From assembly GCA_016124525.1 (NCBI GenBank), contig WGNO01000001.1:62001-126000 (forward strand): a stretch of DNA of 64,000 nt, given 5' to 3'. Below are positions 43,204 to 52,139 of this stretch, piece by piece. The stretch is from Nostoc sp. RI_552. GTDB taxonomy: Bacteria > Cyanobacteriota > Cyanobacteriia > Cyanobacteriales > Nostocaceae. A program made the translations under genes and the position numbers. The first letter of the stretch is position 1; every line of letters begins with the position of its first letter. Below the pieces are notes generated by a model, which saw nothing but the letters and a program-made list of their open reading frames with translations, did not search any database and was not told the origin of the DNA.

Positions 43204-43275
43204 AGGTGTTTGTAACCTGTAAGTGTGCGTACACCAAATCTAGTTTTTTTGTGAAGCCAGATCCAAATCCTGAAT

Positions 43276-43506
43276 TTACAACTTGTCAAAGTCCATTGGT
43301 TTGGTAAGTCCTTTTCTAATCTCTCTTTTAGCACGTTGAGCAGATGCAATTAATTTTTATTGAGTTTTCTTAAATGAATTATCCCACTTTAATTGATCTT
43401 GCAAATCTTCCAGGTACTCTCGGAGATGTTCTATAATTCTTTCTTGTACATCTTCAGATAAAGATTCCATCATTCTAATTACAGTAGTAATTACTGGAGA
43501 TGACAT
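43276..43506 (-). pseudogene. Antitoxin partner, interrupted by in-frame stop
   Basis: From ATG 43506 the frame reads MSSPVITTVIRMMESLSEDV to DNSFKKTQ, then TAA (43357-43359), and continues in the same frame as KLIASAQRAKREIRKGLTKP then MDFDKL to a second TAA at 43276-43278. The continuation matches the expected C-terminus of this common cyanobacterial antitoxin family, so the first TAA is a nonsense mutation, probably from CAA. The truncated 49-residue product would lack the toxin-binding tail. The longer frame beginning at 43638 reads through dispersed repeat DNA and is not used. Confidence 0.78.
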
Positions 43507-43555
43507 AATGGGATTTTTCTGTTTCAACTTTACCATAGGAGTCCTATTTGATTTT

Positions 43556-43579
43556 TGATAGCTTGCGTGGCGTAGCCAT
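43556..43579. repeat. Dispersed repeat copy (24 bp)
   Basis: Near-exact reverse complement of 1530-1553 (one mismatch), sitting just upstream of the antitoxin remnant. Confidence 0.7.
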
Positions 43580-43659
43580 ACAAAACTCGGTAGAGTTTTA
43601 TTCATTTTTTCCTGTTCGCTGCTCGTAGTTCCCTGCATCTACAAGTAATTTCAGTAATC

Positions 43660-43678
43660 AAACCGGATTCCCATAGTT
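43660..43678. repeat. Inverted dispersed repeat, right arm
   Basis: Exact reverse complement of 42616-42634 (19 of 19). Confidence 0.75.
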
Positions 43679-44129
43679 TATTTTACTAAATCTAACTCAA
43701 TCAAAATGAATAGCAACTTCTAACTTTTATACTCAAAGCTTGGTAATCCTGACTCAGACGAAGGATTTATGGCTAAAGCTCCCTAATAAACAGAGGATTT
43801 TAAAATTTCCAATAAATTTGCTATTTTAGGCACCATGGTACTCAAATGTCTGGAAGATGGGAGAAATGTGGTGATCACATCTATCCAGTAATCAAAGGCA
43901 TAGGCGAATCTAACGAGGGCAATCCGGATATAGACTAAAGGAGAGCAATCGCTAGCTAGTAACATAGTGGCTGAGAAAAAAATGGAACCTGATGGTGTGT
44001 GCTGGGTCGGGGGATTGTCAATTTGATTAAATCAACCTAACAATGAAGGCAAAACTCCCAAAAAGCTGTTAGTTAATAAATAGCTAGTGACTTTTTGCCA
44101 AACAAGATTCTGTTTGCAGACGAATTGCG

Positions 44130-45704
44130 ATGAATACAGTTAATTTCCCGTGGCTGACGACGATTATTTTATTACCAATAGCCGCGTCGCTACTGATTCC
44201 CATCATTCCAGATAAAGACGGCAAAACAGTGCGCTGGTATTCCCTCATTGTGGGGTTAATAGATTTTGCACTAATTGTTTATGCTTTTTATACTGGTTAC
44301 GACTTCTCTAATCCAGATTTGCAGTTGGTGGAGAGTTACCCTTGGCTACCTCAACTTGATTTGAATTGGTCAGTAGGGGCAGATGGCTTGTCCATGCCTC
44401 TAATTATTTTGACTGGCTTTATTACTACGTTGGGGATTTTAGCAGCTTGGCCTGTAACGCTCAAGCCCAGACTATTTTATTTCTTGATGCTGGCGATGTA
44501 TGGCGGTCAAATCGCCGTATTCGCCGTTCAGGATATGCTGTTATTTTTCTTGGTGTGGGAACTGGAACTAGTACCGATATACTTTCTGCTGTCGATTTGG
44601 GGAGGTAAAAAGCGACAATACGCAGCAACTAAGTTTATTTTATACACAGCTGGTGGGTCACTGTTTATTTTGCTGTCCGCCCTAACGATGGGATTTTATG
44701 GCGATACGGTAACTTTCGATATGCGATCCCTCACCTTAAAGGATTTCACCCTGAATTTTCAACTAGCACTATATGCTGGGTTCCTCATTGCCTACGCAGT
44801 CAAGTTGCCAATTATTCCCTTGCATACTTGGCTACCAGATGCCCACGGCGAAGCTACAGCGCCTGTGCATATGTTGCTAGCAGGTATTCTCCTGAAAATG
44901 GGCGGTTACGCCTTAATTCGCATGAATGCCCAAATGCTCCCCGATGCCCATGCTTATTTTGCACCAGTACTAGTAGTTTTTGGGGTAGTGAATATTATCT
45001 ATGCTGCCCTGACATCCTTTGCCCAGCGCAACCTCAAACGGAAAATTGCCTACTCCTCAATTTCTCACATGGGCTTTGTCCTGATTGGTATTGCCTCCTT
45101 CACGGATTTGGGATTAAGTGGCGCAGTTTTACAAATGGTTTCTCATGGCTTGATTGGGGCGAGTTTGTTCTTTCTTGTAGGGGCGACTTATGACCGGACA
45201 CACACCCTAATGTTGGATGAAATGGGTGGTGTCGGTAAGAGAATGAAGAAGATTTTTGCTATGTTCACCGCCTGTTCAATGGCTTCTTTAGCATTGCCAG
45301 GAATGAGCGGTTTCGTGGCTGAATTGATGGTGTTTGTGGGCTTTGCCACTAGTGATGCTTATAGTTCCACTTTTAAACTTATCGTCGTGTTCTTGATGGC
45401 AGTTGGGGTCATTTTAACTCCAATTTATTTGCTGTCTATGTTGCGGGAAATTTTTTACGGTCAAGAAAACGAAGAATTAGTTTCCCAGCAAGCTTTGATA
45501 GATGCTGAACCACGTGAAGTGTTTATCATTGCTTGTTTGTTGGTGCCAATTATTGGTATTGGGTTTTATCCCAAGTTACTTACTCAGATGTATGATGCTA
45601 CAACTGTACAGTTAACTGCTCGATTGCGAGACTCTGTGCCAACCTTGGCACAAGAAAAAGAAGCACCACAAATTTCCTTCCGTACACCAGTAATTTCTCG
45701 TTAA
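44130..45704 (+). CDS. ndhD: NAD(P)H-quinone oxidoreductase subunit 4 (NdhD)
   Basis: 524 residues, about 14 membrane helices. NdhD-type segments: [20 protein letters not shown] (about 79-98), the Glu-containing [23 protein letters not shown] (about 137-159), [24 protein letters not shown] (about 219-242) with the pump lysine, and [21 protein letters not shown]. It couples quinone reduction to proton translocation with NdhF in thylakoid NDH-1. Length and sequence fit NdhD1, the NDH-1L partner of NdhF1, rather than the CO2-uptake NdhD3/D4 forms, although that call is by eye. It has its own promoter region and a strong terminator. Confidence 0.95.
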   Translation: MNTVNFPWLTTIILLPIAASLLIPIIPDKDGKTVRWYSLIVGLIDFALIVYAFYTGYDFSNPDLQLVESYPWLPQLDLNWSVGADGLSMPLIILTGFITTLGILAAWPVTLKPRLFYFLMLAMYGGQIAVFAVQDMLLFFLVWELELVPIYFLLSIWGGKKRQYAATKFILYTAGGSLFILLSALTMGFYGDTVTFDMRSLTLKDFTLNFQLALYAGFLIAYAVKLPIIPLHTWLPDAHGEATAPVHMLLAGILLKMGGYALIRMNAQMLPDAHAYFAPVLVVFGVVNIIYAALTSFAQRNLKRKIAYSSISHMGFVLIGIASFTDLGLSGAVLQMVSHGLIGASLFFLVGATYDRTHTLMLDEMGGVGKRMKKIFAMFTACSMASLALPGMSGFVAELMVFVGFATSDAYSSTFKLIVVFLMAVGVILTPIYLLSMLREIFYGQENEELVSQQALIDAEPREVFIIACLLVPIIGIGFYPKLLTQMYDATTVQLTARLRDSVPTLAQEKEAPQISFRTPVISR

Positions 45705-45736
45705 GTAACGATTACTAGTCTAATTTTAGATTTTTT

Positions 45737-45766
45737 GAGGGTGGGTAGAATACCCACTCTTTTTTA
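45737..45766 (+). terminator. Terminator after ndhD
   Basis: GTGGGTA (45741-45747) pairs with TACCCAC (45751-45757) around GAA, followed by TCTTTTTT. A strong intrinsic terminator. Confidence 0.88.
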
Positions 45767-45871
45767 TCTTCCCCAGAACTTACTCTACAAATACGCATAG
45801 ATGCACACAGATAATTTATCGGCGTGCATCTGTGGTTAATTATAAAAATATTGTACTTTTGCATTACGGAA

Positions 45872-46111
45872 TTACATCTTACCGTGCTGCATCACTTGTT
45901 GTAGATGGTGACGAATTTCTTGGGCTTGCTCAATTTCAGACTGCCGCAATTTTTCAAATAATTCCACACAAGGCTGAGAGTTGATTTCCTTTGCATCCTT
46001 GATGTAGCATTCATAAGCCTTCACTGCTTCAGCTTTATTTTGCAAGACTGTGATAAAGTCATACTCTAGGTTGCTAATTGGTTGTTGAGATTGACCGTTA
46101 CCTGTAGTCAT
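45872..46111 (-). CDS. Small conserved helical protein, 79 aa
   Basis: Begins MTTGNGQSQQPISNLEYDFI. It is almost wholly helical with heptad-like hydrophobics, and two segments (EYDFITVLQNKAEAVKAYECY and CVELFEKLRQSEIEQAQEIRHHLQ) resemble half of a ferritin-like or four-helix bundle, with Glu and His in helix faces (E16, E30, E61, H65-H66 approximately). I recall similar short proteins in many cyanobacteria without assigned function. It has no signal peptide. Transcribed alone, leftward. Confidence 0.75.
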   Translation of the reverse strand: MTTGNGQSQQPISNLEYDFITVLQNKAEAVKAYECYIKDAKEINSQPCVELFEKLRQSEIEQAQEIRHHLQQVMQHGKM

Positions 46112-46417
46112 AAATTTATTCTCCTTGAGGTTACTAATTACTTTATACTCATCCTCAAGTAATTATTCATCTCCCCAAAAGCGTAGAAAAGGATGTGGCT
46201 TAAATAACTTTAATACGTATTTGAAACCTTAAATTTTTTAGTTAATATCTTTCGGCTAGAAGATGTCTAAACAATTCAAAATACATAGTGTATTTCAACA
46301 AGAAAAATTTCAGCCTAAGTAGCTAGGCTAAAGTTTGCCAACCTAAAAAATGACACCTATCAGCAGGTTCAGATTCACGGCAGAGAATGAGCATCTGGTT
46401 TTTGTAAATCAGCAGTT
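46112..46417. other. Intergenic, nothing recognised
   Basis: About 300 AT-rich bases between two minus-strand genes. No frame, hairpin with T-tail or repeat was seen. Confidence 0.6.
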
Positions 46418-46978
46418 TCAAGCCAGAGGTTGATTATTGTCATATTGATGCGAATCATGGAATCCATACTCATTTTGGCTTTCCATATTTCCCTGATGGG
46501 TAATAGGGCAAAACTTGGTGTTAGCACTCATGCAGTCCATGTGTGGTGTTTTGGCGCATACAAGTAGTAGGGTAGCCAAAACCATCAATAAACCACAAAT
46601 TGCTGCTGTTTGAATCCAAGAAATCTCCAATGCTCCGTGAACTACTACTTCCCGGAGTAGAGATACAATTGTTACCTCAACTGCTACCCCCACAGAAATA
46701 CTATGTTCTTGTAGGTAAACCATTAGTAGTCGAAATAACTCAACCAAAATCAAGACAAATAGTATTTTTGCTGTCACCTGTTTATAGTTTAGTGACTGCA
46801 TGATGTCAGTAAATATGCCCCATAACTGTATCAACATTACGGCGAATAAACCCAAACACAAGACAATTACAATTAAGTCTTGGAAAGCTTCCATGTTACG
46901 AACAATTATGTGCCGATCAAGCCAGCGATTGCAAAATAAAAATCGACTTTTGAAGCGCTTGTACATTTCCTTTTCCAT
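46418..46978 (-). CDS. PsiE family (phosphate-starvation-inducible) membrane protein
   Basis: 186 residues. Four membrane helices are evident: about 30-52 (DLIVIVLCLGLFAVMLIQLW), 68-88 (ILFVLILVELFRLLMVYL), 93-115 (HSISVGVAVEVTIVSLLREVV) and 122-143 (WIQTAAICGLLMVLATLLLV). The VELFRLLMVYL...HSISVG...VALIALREV-type signature is that of PsiE/COG3431. A hydrophilic tail rich in His, Asn and Gln follows. In E. coli psiE responds to phosphate starvation, but its function is unknown; no PHO-box-like repeat was noticed upstream here. Confidence 0.85.
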   Translation of the reverse strand: MEKEMYKRFKSRFLFCNRWLDRHIIVRNMEAFQDLIVIVLCLGLFAVMLIQLWGIFTDIMQSLNYKQVTAKILFVLILVELFRLLMVYLQEHSISVGVAVEVTIVSLLREVVVHGALEISWIQTAAICGLLMVLATLLLVCAKTPHMDCMSANTKFCPITHQGNMESQNEYGFHDSHQYDNNQPLA

Positions 46979-47056
46979 TGTTATCTGGTCAACTTCAGAT
47001 CACACCAGCTAGTCCACTCATTAATCTAATATTATGTAAATTTAAGTGATTACGCC

Positions 47057-47971
47057 TCAGCGAGGTTGGTAATTTAAATTTTGTGCTTCTTGCCACAATT
47101 TTTCGGCATTATTAGCCCATTGGAGATTACCTTGGAGATTGTATAAATCTTTGGCATATTGGAAAACTTGTGCTGCTTGTGTATACTGCTTTTGCTGCAT
47201 AAAAACTAACCCAGCAGCATAATAAGCATTGGGATAATTAGAATTAGCTTCGGCTGATTTTCTAAAAGCTACTAATGCTTCTTTTAGTTTGCCTTGGTTA
47301 AAGAAAATTTTGCCTAGATTGTAATGAGCTTCGGCGTATTTGGGATTAATGTTTATGGCTTGGCGAAAGGCATACTTTGCTTGATTAACTTTGCCTTGTT
47401 GCAGATAACAGGTTCCTAGATGGTAGGGTACTTCTGGCGCATTTTTACTGTACTGCATTGCCTTTTTAAAAGATGTGATCGCTCTATCCCAATCTTGTTG
47501 CTGCTTTCGCACTAATCCCAAGTTATAGTGGGCAAAACCTAGGTTAGGGTCTAGTTCTAAGGCTCGTTCTAAGTAATCACTTGCTTGCTGTAAATTATTT
47601 CCTTCTAACAATGCGCCACCTAAATTAGCAAAGGCTGGGGCTAAGTTGGAATCGGCTTGTGTTGCTTGATAAAAAGCATCGGCAGCTGGCTGTAATTGTC
47701 CTGTTTGTCGTAGTGCTAACCCCAAATTATAATGCGCCGCTGCTAAATATGGATCTAACTGCGTTGCTTGTTGAAAAGCCGCGATCGCATCTTGTAGCCT
47801 TCCCTCCTGAATAGCCTGTAAACCTTGGTTTAAAGAAGCTATGGATGTTGGTAAACTATATTGGGCTTGTAAGGGGGTAGAGCGACTGGGTGATGGGAAA
47901 AGCATACTTTTACCCAGCATGATCAAGCTGACCGTCCCGACTATACAATGTTTATATAATGTTAATTTCAT
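47057..47971 (-). CDS. TPR repeat protein, exported or membrane-anchored
   Basis: 304 residues from ATG 47971 (MKLTLYKHCIVGTVSLIMLG); a GTG/ATG at 47989 would add six residues. The N-terminal hydrophobic stretch (about 8-25) is a signal peptide or anchor. From about 45 to 290 it is made of about seven tetratricopeptide repeats (AIAAFQQATQLDPYLAAAHYNLG, AADAFYQATQADSNLAPAFANLG, ASDYLERALELDPNLGFAHYNLG and so on). TPR superhelices mediate protein-protein contacts; partners are unknown. One HIP1 site lies inside. Confidence 0.9.
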   Translation of the reverse strand: MKLTLYKHCIVGTVSLIMLGKSMLFPSPSRSTPLQAQYSLPTSIASLNQGLQAIQEGRLQDAIAAFQQATQLDPYLAAAHYNLGLALRQTGQLQPAADAFYQATQADSNLAPAFANLGGALLEGNNLQQASDYLERALELDPNLGFAHYNLGLVRKQQQDWDRAITSFKKAMQYSKNAPEVPYHLGTCYLQQGKVNQAKYAFRQAININPKYAEAHYNLGKIFFNQGKLKEALVAFRKSAEANSNYPNAYYAAGLVFMQQKQYTQAAQVFQYAKDLYNLQGNLQWANNAEKLWQEAQNLNYQPR

Positions 47972-48159
47972 TGATTCACTAACTCGCAAAACTTTTAGTT
48001 ACCTTAACTTAAGGACTGGTTTTGTAATTTCAAATGTCTTTACAAAAGTTATCATTAATGCATTAAAGTTTGTTTTAATTTACGAATCTTAAACCTAATT
48101 TTACGAGAGAATACAATTTTTTAACCTTGTGATTAAAGGAAGGATAATGAAAAGTTAAG

Positions 48160-48246
48160 AAGGAAAGATTCTTCCTTAAGAAAACTATTTTTCTATTCCT
48201 GAACAGGAAAGAATTATGCGGGTAAGATGAACTTACCGCAAGAGGG
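48160..48246 (+). promoter_or_regulatory. Hairpin-rich leader of the EF-G-like gene
   Basis: Three consecutive stems directly before the gene: AAGGAA/TTCCTT (48160-48165 with 48172-48177), TTCCT/AGGAA (48196-48200 with 48205-48209) and GCGG-TAAG/CTTACCGC (48218-48226 with 48232-48239, 8 bp with one bulged G). The strong GAGGGG ribosome site (about 48241-48246) follows immediately. The last stem could control access to the ribosome site. Confidence 0.45.
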
Positions 48247-48251
48247 GTTTT

Positions 48252-50297
48252 ATGAACAAAAAAGTAAAATCGGGTGCGCGAAACGTTGCAATTGTTGGAC
48301 CTTATTTAAGTGGAAAAACCACATTACTAGAAAGCTTACTATTTGTCAGTGGGGCAATTTCTCGTCAAGGAAATGTTAAGGATGGTAACACAGTAGGAGA
48401 TAGTGCTGCAGAATCACGCGATCGGCACATGAGCGTGGAGGTAAGCGCCGCTAACACTGAGTTTAATGATACTCGTTTTACCTTTATTGATTGTCCGGGT
48501 TCAGTGGAATTTGCCCAAGAAACCTACAACGCTTTAATAGGAGTCGATGCGGCAATTGTAGTTTGTGAACCCATCAGTAATCGCGTCCTCACCCTTGCGC
48601 CTCTATTTAAATTCCTCGACGACTGGGAAATTCCCCACCTCGTCTTTGTTAACAAAATGGATCGGGCAAATATTCACGTTCTAGAAATATTAGACGCCCT
48701 CAAAGCAGTTTCTAGTCGTCCTCTGGTGGCGCACCAATATCCCATCATGGAAGGGGAACAACTCACTGGCTTTATTGACATGGTGAGCGAACAAGCATAT
48801 AAATATCATGCTGGGGCACCTGCTGACCTGATCCCTTTTCCTGAAAATTTAAAAGCAGAAGAACATATAGCTAGGGCAGAAATGCTCGAAGCTTTGGCAA
48901 ATTTTGACGACCATCTACTCGAAGAACTTTTAGAAGACATTGAACCATCCCAGGAAGAAATTCTCAAAGACTTAAAATTAGAATTAGGAGCTGATTTGGT
49001 AGTTCCTGTTTTCTTTGGTGTAGCAGAACAAGATTATGGTGTTAGACCTTTGTTAGAAGCGCTGCAACGAGAAGCACCAGAACCAGAAACGACGGCAGAA
49101 CGTCGTTTAAAAAATATTAAAGGTAATCAACCCTTAGCACAGATACTCAAAACTTACTACACTCCCCAAGGTGGGAAACTTTCCCTAGTCCGTGTTTGGC
49201 AAGGTAAGTTAATTGATGGTATTGTCCTCAATGGTATTCGCACTGGTGGAATTTATCGCCTAATGGGACAACAACAGCAATTAGTAAATGAAGTCAGTGC
49301 TGGTGAAATTGTCGCTTTGACTCGTTTAGAGGGCATCAAGACAGGAGAGACAATTTCCATAGAAAGCCAAGTACCGCAATTACCCAAGGCAGAACAGTTA
49401 ACGCCGGTGTATGCTTTGGCAATTACACCAGAAAAACGCAATGATGAAGTCAAACTCAGCAGTGCTATCACCAAATTGTTAGAGGAAGACCCTTCTTTAG
49501 CTTGGGAACAACACGGCGATACTCATGAAGTTATTCTTTGGGGTCAAGGTGAGATTCATTTACAAGTCGCTCTCGACAGACTGCGGCGCAAATATAACTT
49601 GCCAATGACAACTCATTTACCAAAAGTTCCATATAAAGAAACAATTCGGAAAACTGTTGCTGCGGTTCATGGGCGCTATAAGCACCAAAGCGGTGGTCAT
49701 GGGCAATTTGGTGATGTTTTTCTCGATATTCAGCCTTTACCACGAGGGGAAGGTTTTAACTTCCATGAAACTATAGTTGGGGGTGTAGTTCCCAAACAGT
49801 ATATTCCCGGAGTAGAAATGGGTGTCCGCGAGTTTTTAACACACGGGCCATTGGGTTTTCCCATAGTGGATCTGGCTGTAACCTTGACCAATGGTTCCTA
49901 TCACAGTGTAGACAGTTCCGAACAAGCTTTTAAACAAGCCGCTCGATTGGCAATGCAAACGGGGGTATCTCAGGCTCAACCCACTCTCTTGGAACCGATT
50001 TTGCGGGTGCGAATTACAACACCAAGTGAATTTACTTCTAAGGTGCTGCAATTACTGAGTGGTAGACGAGGACAGATTTTAGGATATGAGGGCAAACAAG
50101 ATTGGCAAAATTGGGATAATGTATCTGGGTATTTGCCACAAGCAGAGATGCAAAACTTTATTGTAGATCTGCGATCGCTCACTCTCGGCATTGGTTTTTT
50201 TCAGTGGGAATATGACCATCTTCAGGAAGTACCAGATAAAATTGCTGAACGTGTCCTTCTCAGCAATGGTCATGGTAGTAACGGCAACGGTAAGTAA
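48252..50297 (+). CDS. Elongation factor G-like translational GTPase (divergent paralogue)
   Basis: 681 residues with the EF-G five-domain layout. The GTPase domain has a divergent P-loop (VGPYLSGKTTLLES in place of AHIDAGKTT), DCPGSVEF as G3 and NKMDR as G4. Switch I lacks the canonical ERERGITI and reads AESRDRHMSVEVS. Domains III-V follow (QGEIHLQVALDRLRRKYN, KHQSGGHGQFGDVFLDIQP, ITTPSEFTSKVLQLLSGRRGQILG). These marks place it in the EF-G-like class found beside genuine EF-G in cyanobacteria and other bacteria, not the main translocase. Its role in translation is unsettled. It has its own hairpin leader and a probable terminator. Confidence 0.92.
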   Translation: MNKKVKSGARNVAIVGPYLSGKTTLLESLLFVSGAISRQGNVKDGNTVGDSAAESRDRHMSVEVSAANTEFNDTRFTFIDCPGSVEFAQETYNALIGVDAAIVVCEPISNRVLTLAPLFKFLDDWEIPHLVFVNKMDRANIHVLEILDALKAVSSRPLVAHQYPIMEGEQLTGFIDMVSEQAYKYHAGAPADLIPFPENLKAEEHIARAEMLEALANFDDHLLEELLEDIEPSQEEILKDLKLELGADLVVPVFFGVAEQDYGVRPLLEALQREAPEPETTAERRLKNIKGNQPLAQILKTYYTPQGGKLSLVRVWQGKLIDGIVLNGIRTGGIYRLMGQQQQLVNEVSAGEIVALTRLEGIKTGETISIESQVPQLPKAEQLTPVYALAITPEKRNDEVKLSSAITKLLEEDPSLAWEQHGDTHEVILWGQGEIHLQVALDRLRRKYNLPMTTHLPKVPYKETIRKTVAAVHGRYKHQSGGHGQFGDVFLDIQPLPRGEGFNFHETIVGGVVPKQYIPGVEMGVREFLTHGPLGFPIVDLAVTLTNGSYHSVDSSEQAFKQAARLAMQTGVSQAQPTLLEPILRVRITTPSEFTSKVLQLLSGRRGQILGYEGKQDWQNWDNVSGYLPQAEMQNFIVDLRSLTLGIGFFQWEYDHLQEVPDKIAERVLLSNGHGSNGNGK

Positions 50298-50674
50298 TAT
50301 TTAATTCAAAGTCTTTTTGATGTAATCATCTTGGAGTGACATTGGCAGTTACTCCAAGCTATTTTAGCGACATTTTTTCATTCAAAGTAATCCTGGAAGA
50401 ATAGTACTAGTTTACCAGTACAAAATATAGCCTATTTAAACTACGCATTTATATCATTACTGGCTGGCGCATTCCTTGAATCAAACTCCAAGCAATCAAA
50501 AATATTTGCGACTGCTAACTGCGATCGCTTTGAGGATTTCCAGACTATTTTTTTAAATTTATACAGTATTGATTATGACCATTGAGAGTATAATCTTCCC
50601 AGGGAGTAATAGTGGTAACAATTACGGTATTGTTTACTTCTACACTTTGATTCAGTTGTCATCCATAATGTAAT
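50298..50674. other. Intergenic with probable terminator at 50331-50357
   Basis: TTGGAGT (50331-50337) pairs with ACTCCAA (50351-50357), followed by GCTATTTTAGC, a moderate terminator for the EF-G-like gene. The rest is AT-rich promoter-like sequence with one HIP1 octamer near 50520. Confidence 0.6.
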
Positions 50675-51907
50675 ATGCTTAACAAAATTCACAGTCTGTG
50701 GAAAAAATTTTTTAGTAAGTCTAGAAAAATCAATAATGCCCCGCTGAATAAACTTAGTTTAGTAGTCATTATTGTGATTGATATTTTTATATTGATCAAT
50801 GTTTTTACAGGATTAAATGATATTAGCAGATGGCACATCAGCCCATCGGAAGCTTACCCCTGTTATTCCCAGTGGGAAGATTTCAGTAGACAGACTGCTG
50901 GAGATAAAGACTATCAAATTGTGATTAGTTCATTGTCTCTTATCAACCAAGAGGAAATTTACTTACAAGCTGAACATAAACGTCTGGGTAAGGTTTCTCA
51001 AACTTGTTTGCAATATGCCAAATATCAAGATCAGATTTCTATTGCCAAAAACCAGCAAATCAGCCAAAATATTCAGCAGAAACAAAGACAGGTAAGTGAG
51101 TTTCAACAAATCAATAGTAATATTCGCGCTCAATACGACTCCACACTTTTAGAAAAAATTGCAGGTCAGTCTCCCCAACAATCAATTAATTTAGTTAGTG
51201 CAGGAAAGGCTAAACAAGAGTTAGAACAAAATAGTCGCAGAATTTCGACACTGCAACAAGAAATTTATAGTCTCAAAAATCAACTAGTTACAAAACCAGA
51301 AAGCATTAATTTTTTAGATTTACTGAAAAATGATAGTCAATTTAATCAAGTTAAAGCAGATTATCAGCAAGCATCATTTTGGTATCCAAGCATCCAATTC
51401 AGTTTTCAATGCCTGTTTCTTGTGCCACTCATTCTTGTGGCTTTGTCAGTTCACAACTTTGCTCAACCCAGAGAATATGGACTAATCTCGCTGATAAGTT
51501 GGCATTTGCTGGTTATTTTTTTAATACCACTGCTACTGAAAATATTTGAATTTCTACAATTCGGTGTATTATTTACATTGATATTTGACATTCTCAACAC
51601 TATTCTCGGTGGTTTGCTGTTCTTGATCAGCTATATTTATATCTTGCTGATCCCAGTGGTTGGTTTTGGAATTATTCAACTTTTTCAAAAGGTTATCTTC
51701 AATACTAAAATGCAGGCACTTAGGAGGGTTCAAGACTCACGCTGTATTAACTGCGCTAAAAAAATTCGGCATCATGATAAATACTGTCCACATTGTGGTT
51801 ATTATCAATACATCGAATGTCCAAACTGCCATAATTTGACTTATAAATACCTATCCCACTGCCATCACTGTGGCGCTGTCCAAGATTCTAGTCATCATCA
51901 CATATAA
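50675..51907 (+). CDS. Membrane protein with coiled coil and C-terminal double zinc ribbon
   Basis: 410 residues; no family name recognised. Layout: membrane helix at about 26-48 (LSLVVIIVIDIFILINVF), a long helical or coiled-coil segment about 90-215 rich in Gln (QNIQQKQRQVSEFQQINSNI), three hydrophobic segments at about 240-260, 268-292 and 295-340, then a cytosolic tail with two zinc-ribbon CxxC pairs (CINCAKKIRHHDKYCPHCG, about 361-379, and CPNCHNL...CHHCG, about 386-402) and a His-rich end. It looks like a membrane sensor or scaffold whose ribbons bind protein or nucleic acid. Low GC compared with neighbours. Confidence 0.75.
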   Translation: MLNKIHSLWKKFFSKSRKINNAPLNKLSLVVIIVIDIFILINVFTGLNDISRWHISPSEAYPCYSQWEDFSRQTAGDKDYQIVISSLSLINQEEIYLQAEHKRLGKVSQTCLQYAKYQDQISIAKNQQISQNIQQKQRQVSEFQQINSNIRAQYDSTLLEKIAGQSPQQSINLVSAGKAKQELEQNSRRISTLQQEIYSLKNQLVTKPESINFLDLLKNDSQFNQVKADYQQASFWYPSIQFSFQCLFLVPLILVALSVHNFAQPREYGLISLISWHLLVIFLIPLLLKIFEFLQFGVLFTLIFDILNTILGGLLFLISYIYILLIPVVGFGIIQLFQKVIFNTKMQALRRVQDSRCINCAKKIRHHDKYCPHCGYYQYIECPNCHNLTYKYLSHCHHCGAVQDSSHHHI

Positions 51908-52139
51908 CTGGGTGTGGCGATCACTTGCAAAGAATTGCGTCTTTCCTTGCCATTGCAATGATTCAGTGTTAAATAATGTATTGGTAAAAAAAGCCCGAGG
52001 CGGAACTTTAAGTCTTGATTTGCGCACAGAACCGTGCCTAATCACAGTTTTATATTGATGGAACAGTTTTAACTTTTATTGTTACACCAGAAATTACAGC
52101 TAATCGCTAAGATGAGAACTGGATTTTGCAGCATGACCA

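Larger units (their letters stand above)
42285..44129. other. Decayed accessory insertion between ndhF and ndhD
   Basis: About 1.85 kb without an intact gene. Contents: an orphan signal-peptide frame (42460-42609), one arm of an inverted repeat (42616-42634), a palindromic dispersed unit near 42722-42765, a frameshifted toxin (42939-43203), an antitoxin with an in-frame stop (43276-43506), a 24-bp dispersed repeat (43556-43579) and the other repeat arm (43660-43678). A 60-codon minus-strand frame at 43783-43965 is not called. The block looks like accumulated mobile debris rather than a functional spacer. Confidence 0.75.

Noticed and set aside
43783..43965. 60-codon minus-strand frame before ndhD
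   Set aside because: No ribosome site; could be a transposase fragment but no motif supports it.
48221..48237. NtcA box in GTAAGATGAACTTAC before the EF-G-like gene
   Set aside because: Spacing is N9 rather than N8 and the sequence is better explained as a hairpin stem next to the ribosome site.
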